18,626 nt of DNA, taken from assembly GCF_001280085.1 (NCBI RefSeq), contig NZ_LGED01000010.1:1-18626 (forward strand), written 5' to 3'. A program made the translations under genes and the position numbers. Positions 14,011-18,626 of this stretch are shown piece by piece (position 1 is the stretch's first letter; every line of letters starts with the position of its first letter). A model generated the notes under the pieces. The model did not search any database and was not told the origin of the DNA. It saw only the letters and a list, made by a program, of their open reading frames with translations. The DNA comes from Saccharothrix sp. NRRL B-16348 (GTDB taxonomy: Bacteria > Actinomycetota > Actinomycetes > Mycobacteriales > Pseudonocardiaceae).

Positions 14011-15806
14011 AATCAGCCGAGACCCATGGGCGACGCTGGACGAGCTGCTGGGTGTCGAGGTGGTCGAAGCGATCGAGGACGGTATCGGGCCGGTAGCGGT
14101 CTACGGGCGGTGCTCGACCGAGGACAACCAAGATCCCGAGACGTCGCGCGGCTGGCAGTTCGGCAACGCGCGGAAGTTCGTGGAACCGCTCGGAGGTGTC
14201 ATCGCTGAGGAGTTCTTCGACGTGGGGCAGTCGCGGTCCGTGCCGTGGGAGCGTCGAGAAGAGGGCGCTCGGCTGCTGGCGGCGTTGAAGAACCCGCATC
14301 GCGGGTGGAACGCCGTGGTGGTCGGTGAAGGCACGCGGTGTTGGTTCGGCAATCAGTTCTCGCTCATCGCGCCGAAGTTCGCCGCGTACGGCGTCGAACT
14401 GTGGGTGCCGGAGCTGGGCGGGAAGTTCGACGCCCGGAACCCTTCGCACAAGATGTTGATGAGCGTGCTGGGCGGCATGAGCGAGTCCGAGCGCCAGCAC
14501 GTGCAGGCACGAGTCCGGGCGGCGATGGACGCTCAGGTCGTGAACGAAGGGCGGCACCAGGGCGGACGTGCACCGTACGGCTATGTCGTGGTGGACGGCG
14601 GCCCGCATCCGAACCCGCGAAAAGCGAGTGAGGGCTACCGGTTGCGGGTGCTGGCGATTGACGAGCCGTCTGCCGAGGTGGTGCGGCGGATCTTCGCCGA
14701 GTACGTGAGTGGTCGAGGTGACCGGGCGATCGCAACGGGCCTCAACAGGGACGGGATTCCTTGCCCGTCCGCTCGACGGCCGGACCAGAACCGGCACCGG
14801 TTGGCGGACGGCTGGCAGGGCAGCACGGTGCGGGCGATCCTGGACAACCCGAGGTACACGGGATTCGCGTTCTTCGGGCGGTGGGCGCGGCAAGAGATGC
14901 TGCTCGATCCCGACGACGTGGCGGCCGGCTACGTGATCCGGTTCCGGCGGGCGAGCGCCGATCGGATCGTGCGGTCCCGCAAGCCTGCGCATCCGGCGAT
15001 CGTGAGCGTCGAGGAGTTCACGCAGGCGCACCTACTGCGCAAGTCGAAGTCCGCCGGTGGGCTGAAGACGGCGCGCAAGACTGAGCGCGCCGAGCGGCCC
15101 ACGAAACGGCCGTACCTGTTTCGGGGCATCGTCAGGTGCAACCGCCTGCGGTCGGAAGATGGAAGCCAGTCCACGGGCGCGCGGCGTGTACTACCGGTGT
15201 CCGGCTCGGACGCTCGCGCCCGGATCACCTGCGCTCGCCACACATCCGCCCACGGTCTACCTCCGCGAAGACGTTCTCCAGGAAGCGGTGAACGGGTGGC
15301 TCGGGCGGTTGTTCGCACCGGAGAACCGGGACCGGACCGTTGCCGCCCTGGTGGAGTCGCAGGGAACGAACGGCGCGGCGAACGGCAGGGAGGCGGTGAA
15401 AGCGCGACTCGCCAAAGCGGAAGCTCAGTTGAGCCGGTTCCAAGAGGCCATCAAAGCCGGAATTGACCCGCTGGCACTGGTCGAGCCGATGAACGAGGCG
15501 CAAGCGGTTCGAGCTGCCGCGCGGGCGGAACTGGAAGGAACGCCGGCACCTGACGCGCTGAGCGCGGCCGAAGTCCACGCGATGATCGACTCACTGGGTA
15601 ACGTCGGAGCGGCCCTGGCCGATGCTGACATAGAGAGCGTGGCGAGCCTCTACAGGGCCGTTGACCTGCAAGTTCGCTACACGCACACGGCCCACGAGGC
15701 TGATGTGATCATCAAACCCGTGGGCCGTGTGAATAGTGTGCGTGTCCGAGAGGGTTTGTTGACCCCCAAGTCGTTGTTCCTAGACCGCCGGGTGGCCCAG
15801 GAATGA
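13994..15806 (+). pseudogene. Large serine recombinase (integrase), frameshifted in the zinc ribbon
   Basis: A resolvase-type catalytic domain opens the protein, with the nucleophile in YGRCSTED (Ser41). It is followed by WFGNQFSLIAPKF, SESERQHVQARVRAAMD and the recombinase domain (GRAPYGY, DNPRYTGFAFFGRW). The frame is lost at about codon 384: after RGIVRC the zinc ribbon should read CNRCGRKMEASP, and deleting one C of the CC at 15145-15146 restores it exactly. The shifted frame then continues as normal family sequence (YYRCPARTLAPGSP, VYLREDVL, a coiled coil, ending DRRVAQE) to the stop at 15804-15806. Corrected length is about 603 residues. Without the correction translation ends at 15466 in unrelated sequence. 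The enzyme would integrate and excise the element. A sequencing or assembly error is as likely as a real mutation. GTG at 13994 follows GGGAGGGG. Confidence 0.82.
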
Positions 15807-15833
15807 GATTCCCCTGGGCCACCCGGCGGTCTA
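15781..15833. terminator. Perfect 21-bp inverted repeat, convergent terminator
   Basis: Arms 15781-15801 and 15813-15833 are exact reverse complements (TAGACCGCCGGG...CAGG) around an 11-base loop that contains the recombinase stop. It stands between the end of the plus-strand transfer operon and the end of the minus-strand PLD operon (15887), so it can terminate both. There is no T-run, as usual for GC-rich hosts. Confidence 0.75.
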
Positions 15834-15886
15834 ACTAGCGTCGTCGTGTCCGGGTGGGCGTTCGACCGATCTGGGCATTCCGACGG

Positions 15887-17071
15887 TCACGCCTGCGCCG
15901 ATGCCCACAATGCGTCAAAACGGCTCACCTGCGCCACAGCGACGTTCATCCCGTCGACGAGAACGCTTACATCGTCAAACTCAGCGAATGACCCTGCGGA
16001 CCAATTGTGGCTACCGACCACCGTCCAGCGGCCGTCGAAAACGGCGAATTTTGAGTGGAGTAACCGGTCCTCGCGGTCGAACCTGACCATGACGCCGAGA
16101 CTCTCGAGGAGTTCGACCGCTGGCCGATTGACGACAGTGGATCGGTAGGGGTCGGTCCTGCGGTCTCGGTCGACGAGGACCCTTGCGGCGACCCCTCGCT
16201 GCACGGCCTCGCCTAGTGCGACGAGAAGTGCGCGGGTCGGGTGGTCCGGACCGCCAAGCGCGATGTGGAACATGCATACATCCACTGATCGGGTGGCGTT
16301 GCGGACGAGGTCCAGCAGCGCGGCGTGGTACCCGTTCTCAAGAAGCTCTAACCCATCGGCCTTGTGCACTGCTGGGGCATTCCGGCCTGTCGTCGCTGGA
16401 TGTGGTCGGCTGCCGACACTCGCTGGATGAGGCTGGGCCGAACAGACCGAGCAGAGCAAGTCGAGCGCGCCGAGGACGGGGTCGGCCGGTCCATCTGCGT
16501 GGCGCGACATGGCGACGACCGCCGCGAACGCCGAACCAGGTTCGGCCGGGGTCACAGGGGGCGGCGCACCCGGCCCGTAGCTCAGAGTCGTTCCGAGTCG
16601 CTCGACGATCGTCGGACCAACGCCGTCGACTCGATCAACCAGATCGGCGGGACCGGCGAATCGACCACGCGTCCTCCGTTCCTTGATGAGTGCACGGGCC
16701 AGTGCCGGGCCGATGGCCGGTAGCGCGGCGAGTGCCTCAGCGGCGGTGGCGTTGACATCGACGACGGGCGTCGCCTGTGCACAGAGCCTGCCTTCTTTGT
16801 CTGGTAGAAGCACGACACCGGGCACGGCAGGGCCGGACGGCGTTGTGCGCAGCACGTGCCGGCATGCCTCGTCGACGAGCACTTCGACGAGTGCCTTCAG
16901 GTCGGGTTGCTCCTCGGCTACCGGCATCCCGCCGACGGCATGTAGGAGTGCCGACAGCGCCGCCGGAACTTGCGGCGATCTCACCGCTTGCGGGACGTCG
17001 ACCCCCGCGTTGCGGTAGAACCAATCCACGACCTCGTCGGTAACTAGCTCCTCCCACTCCCACCGCCACAT
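15887..17071 (-). CDS. HhH and phospholipase-D-fold (single HKD) protein
   Basis: The 394-residue product has an all-helical N-terminal part, then two helix-hairpin-helix units at about 109-133 (LAALPAIGPALARALIKERR) and 142-159 (LVDRVDGVGPTIVERL) like those of ComEA/RuvA-type DNA-binding domains. A C-terminal PLD-fold domain starts near 240. Its active-site motif is complete: H339-x-K341-x4-D346, then G353, S354 and N356 (LLHSKFAVFD, GSHNWSAG). One HKD motif means half an active site, so it must pair with itself or with the adjacent PLD protein, which has the same GSHNWSAG loop. DNA binding plus HKD points to a nuclease, but this is inferred. The ATG at 17071 overlaps the upstream stop (TGATG); in-frame residues further upstream lie inside that gene. 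Confidence 0.8.
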   Translation of the reverse strand: MWRWEWEELVTDEVVDWFYRNAGVDVPQAVRSPQVPAALSALLHAVGGMPVAEEQPDLKALVEVLVDEACRHVLRTTPSGPAVPGVVLLPDKEGRLCAQATPVVDVNATAAEALAALPAIGPALARALIKERRTRGRFAGPADLVDRVDGVGPTIVERLGTTLSYGPGAPPPVTPAEPGSAFAAVVAMSRHADGPADPVLGALDLLCSVCSAQPHPASVGSRPHPATTGRNAPAVHKADGLELLENGYHAALLDLVRNATRSVDVCMFHIALGGPDHPTRALLVALGEAVQRGVAARVLVDRDRRTDPYRSTVVNRPAVELLESLGVMVRFDREDRLLHSKFAVFDGRWTVVGSHNWSAGSFAEFDDVSVLVDGMNVAVAQVSRFDALWASAQA

Positions 17072-17580
17072 CACGGCGCACCCCCGGCGGTTGCCCACTG
17101 GCGCTCGAAGCGGGCCGCTAGCACACCAGCGATAGACGCCGAGTGCACAGCGATGCTGTCCTGAATCTGGTCGGTGAAGGCACCTGCCGACCAATTGTGG
17201 GATCCAAGGACGAACACGTCGTCCGCGACGACGAATTTCGCATGACTGCTCCGAACCGGTAAGCCAGTGAGCCACCTACACTGCACCCCACTGTCCCGAA
17301 GGACGGCGCGGCCAGCGGCGGACGCCACGGCGATGTCAAACGTGCTCCGGGAACCCCCCGCAATGATGCGCACGTCGACCCCAAGCCACGTCGCGTCCTT
17401 GAGTGCGTTGAGCAGGTCGAGGAACGGATTCACCGCACCCTGCGGGTCGATGATGAAGATGCTCGCGAAAACCCGGCGCCTCGCCTTTCGGACTAGCCGG
17501 ACAACCTCCGGGGCGTAGTCGGCGTCGGCGAGTAGCCAGCACGGCGCGCCGTCAGCGACTACACGCGCTGGGCCGGTCAC
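17071..17580 (-). CDS. Phospholipase-D-fold (single HKD) protein
   Basis: The 169-residue product is a compact single PLD-fold domain. It has the early strand VFASIFIIDPQG, the central VDVRIIAG strand and a full HKD motif: H113-x-K115-x4-D120, then G126, S127 and N129 (SSHAKFVVAD, GSHNWSAG). Enzymes of this size with one HKD, such as Nuc or the BfiI catalytic half, work as dimers. Because a second HKD protein is encoded directly downstream, a heterodimer is an attractive alternative. The GTG at 17580 overlaps the stop of the preceding gene by three bases (GTGA). Substrate is unknown: nucleic acid is most likely given the HhH partner, but a phospholipid is not excluded. Confidence 0.8.
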   Translation of the reverse strand: MTGPARVVADGAPCWLLADADYAPEVVRLVRKARRRVFASIFIIDPQGAVNPFLDLLNALKDATWLGVDVRIIAGGSRSTFDIAVASAAGRAVLRDSGVQCRWLTGLPVRSSHAKFVVADDVFVLGSHNWSAGAFTDQIQDSIAVHSASIAGVLAARFERQWATAGGAP

Positions 17581-17870
17581 GGCGCTGCCCAGAGGGCGGC
17601 TATCGCCGCGTCATGCGCATCGGTAAGGAACATTTCCAAGAGGTCGACGCCTGTCCTCTGCGAGAGCTCGTTTGCTGTCGCGAGGTGCAAGGCGGCCCGC
17701 CATTGCGCAAGATGGCCCGGCGGCTCCGATGCCAGCGGGCGGAGAAGACTCTCGTAGAGCGCCAGCCGGCCGTCGAGGGCTGCCCGCCGCACCCGAAGCC
17801 GGTCCCGGGCCATTTGACGTCGAACGGCCCGCTCCCACGCCGCCTGGGTCGCAGCATCGAGCTCTTCCAT
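17577..17870 (-). CDS. Small helical protein in the PLD operon
   Basis: The 97-residue product (MEELDAATQAAWERAVRRQM...) is predicted to be almost entirely helical, rich in Ala, Arg, Leu and Glu. It has a basic first half (RRQMARDRLRVRRAALDGRL) and a more acidic second half containing VDLLEMFLTDAHDAA. No domain is recognised. The ATG at 17870 follows GAGGG with five-base spacing and starts two bases from the upstream stop, so it is chosen over the GTG at 17882. It may be an adaptor or an antidote-type protein for the neighbouring enzymes; there is no direct evidence. Confidence 0.6.
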   Translation of the reverse strand: MEELDAATQAAWERAVRRQMARDRLRVRRAALDGRLALYESLLRPLASEPPGHLAQWRAALHLATANELSQRTGVDLLEMFLTDAHDAAIAALWAAP

Positions 17871-17871
17871 G

Positions 17872-18297
17872 TCAGCCCTCACTTATGAACGGATAGTCGG
17901 GCATCGAGGATGGGCTCCCCGACTCGGTGGATTCCTTACATCCCTCGGCAAGGTCCTCGGCGACGCCCAAACCAACGCTTGCTGCTGTCCATTCCTCCTC
18001 GGCGTCCCTTAAATTCCAGTCAAGCTGGTGCATGGCGGCATGAAGGCCCTCGTGAACGGCGATGTTCACAGCGTCCTCGGCATCACCGTAAAAGATATCG
18101 GGGTTGAGATGGATCGTGTTGTCCTGGCTCGTGTAGACAGCTGGGGAATCCTCGTACCCCGTCGGCATCTGGTCACTCCACTGTGGGGTGTCGAACCCCC
18201 AACTCTCGAGGAGATCATTGACGAAGTCGCGGATATCGCCGAACTGTGCAGAGTTCGGACCCTCGTCCCATCCATCAAGGAGGTCGCAGATCCCCAT
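17872..18297 (-). CDS. Small HExxH putative metallopeptidase-like protein
   Basis: The 141-residue acidic product contains NIAVHEGLHAAMHQ, with a zincin-type H82-E83-x-x-H86 motif. Glutamates at about 100-102 (AEEEWTAA) stand one helix later as possible third ligands, as in gluzincins. The first 60 residues are acidic with aromatic residues (WGFDTPQW); the C-terminus is Ser/Pro-rich and probably flexible. No signal peptide or membrane segment is seen, so it should act in the cytoplasm. I know no family with this exact sequence. The ATG at 18297 with AGGGGTGA upstream is preferred over the GTG at 18306. It is the first gene of the four-gene operon. Confidence 0.65.
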   Translation of the reverse strand: MGICDLLDGWDEGPNSAQFGDIRDFVNDLLESWGFDTPQWSDQMPTGYEDSPAVYTSQDNTIHLNPDIFYGDAEDAVNIAVHEGLHAAMHQLDWNLRDAEEEWTAASVGLGVAEDLAEGCKESTESGSPSSMPDYPFISEG

Positions 18298-18626
18298 CGA
18301 GCTCACCCCTGGTGGCGCGGACCACCCGACGCCGTAGCACCATCATTCGCGGGTGCCAGCCATCTGGCCAGTCCCCCAATCGGAGGACGGTGTGTGGGTC
18401 ACGCTGTGTGCAGCATACCCGCTGATGTGTGGCGACTCCGGGTCTGTTCCTATAGCCAACACTCCGGTTCACCGATACCCGAAGTAGGTCCGGACGACTC
18501 GCAGCCGCATAGGTCAGGCATGGCCTAAGCTAGTAGTGTGTCGCTGCTTAGTTCTGGCATATTTGGGTGGAAGAGTGGCGTCTGGCAGGTCCGTGCATCT
18601 GCCAGACGAGGATGGTTGTGGTGCCT
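18298..18626. promoter_or_regulatory. Upstream region of the PLD/HExxH operon, with a hairpin near the end
   Basis: No gene is evident. The minus-strand operon promoter should lie here; TATGCT (minus strand, near 18415) could be a -10, but no convincing -35 accompanies it. Near the right end CGTCTGGCAG (18579-18588) and CTGCCAGACG (18599-18608) form a perfect 10-bp inverted repeat with a 10-base loop. It could be a terminator for a gene to the right or part of an insertion-sequence end; the window stops too soon to tell. Confidence 0.35.

Noticed and set aside
13922..15031. 369-codon minus-strand frame
   Set aside because: It lies opposite the serine recombinase, is rich in Arg/Pro/His as expected of antisense GC-rich frames, and has no domain.
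18028..18528. 166-codon plus-strand frame opposite the HExxH gene
   Set aside because: The minus-strand gene fits the operon and has a meaningful motif; this frame has neither.

Overview
The window comes from a high-GC actinomycete. Evidence for this is the roughly 70% GC coding sequence, frequent GTG starts, ATGA-type stop/start overlaps, a WhiB-family protein, and recombinase, HTH and FtsK/Tra families typical of Streptomyces and Pseudonocardiaceae. It looks like an integrated actinomycete element, possibly an AICE-type conjugative element, plus flanking mobile debris and a compact accessory operon.

Layout. (1) 1-1790: the C-terminal tail of an IS5-type transposase, abutting a large serine recombinase that has lost its catalytic N-terminal domain, then unassigned sequence and a strong hairpin. 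(2) 1797-4610: a clearly lower-GC island with a membrane-anchored P-loop/TPR protein on the minus strand and one doubtful small ORF. (3) 4747-5825: three short, tightly packed plus-strand genes (a membrane protein, an unknown protein and a prim-pol-like protein), then a terminator and a cluster of GGGACGGG repeats. (4) 6137-9618: two convergent paralogues that join different N-terminal HTH domains to the same degenerate-Nudix body, with a cupin gene between them; a tandem 11-bp repeat array lies upstream of the second. (5) 9757-10140: an XRE regulator, divergent from (6) a run of overlapping genes at 10308-15806: HTH_17, WhiB, two membrane proteins, an FtsK/SpoIIIE-type transfer ATPase (TraSA-like), a 50-aa protein and a serine recombinase. 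The recombinase carries a one-base frameshift in its zinc ribbon. (7) 15781-15833: a perfect 21-bp inverted repeat acting as the likely terminator. (8) 15887-18297: a minus-strand operon of an HExxH protein, a 97-aa helical protein, and two half-size phospholipase-D-fold (HKD) proteins, the last with helix-hairpin-helix DNA-binding motifs.

How it may fit together. The XRE protein probably controls the divergent transfer/recombination operon through direct repeats over the shared promoter. TraSA and its small membrane partners would move double-stranded DNA between cells, and the recombinase would integrate and excise the element. The Nudix-like pair recalls Pif, the Nudix-family transfer-immunity protein of pSAM2, but that comparison is an inference. 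The PLD/HExxH operon fits no named system I recognise and is the best candidate for something undescribed, possibly a defence or inter-element conflict module.
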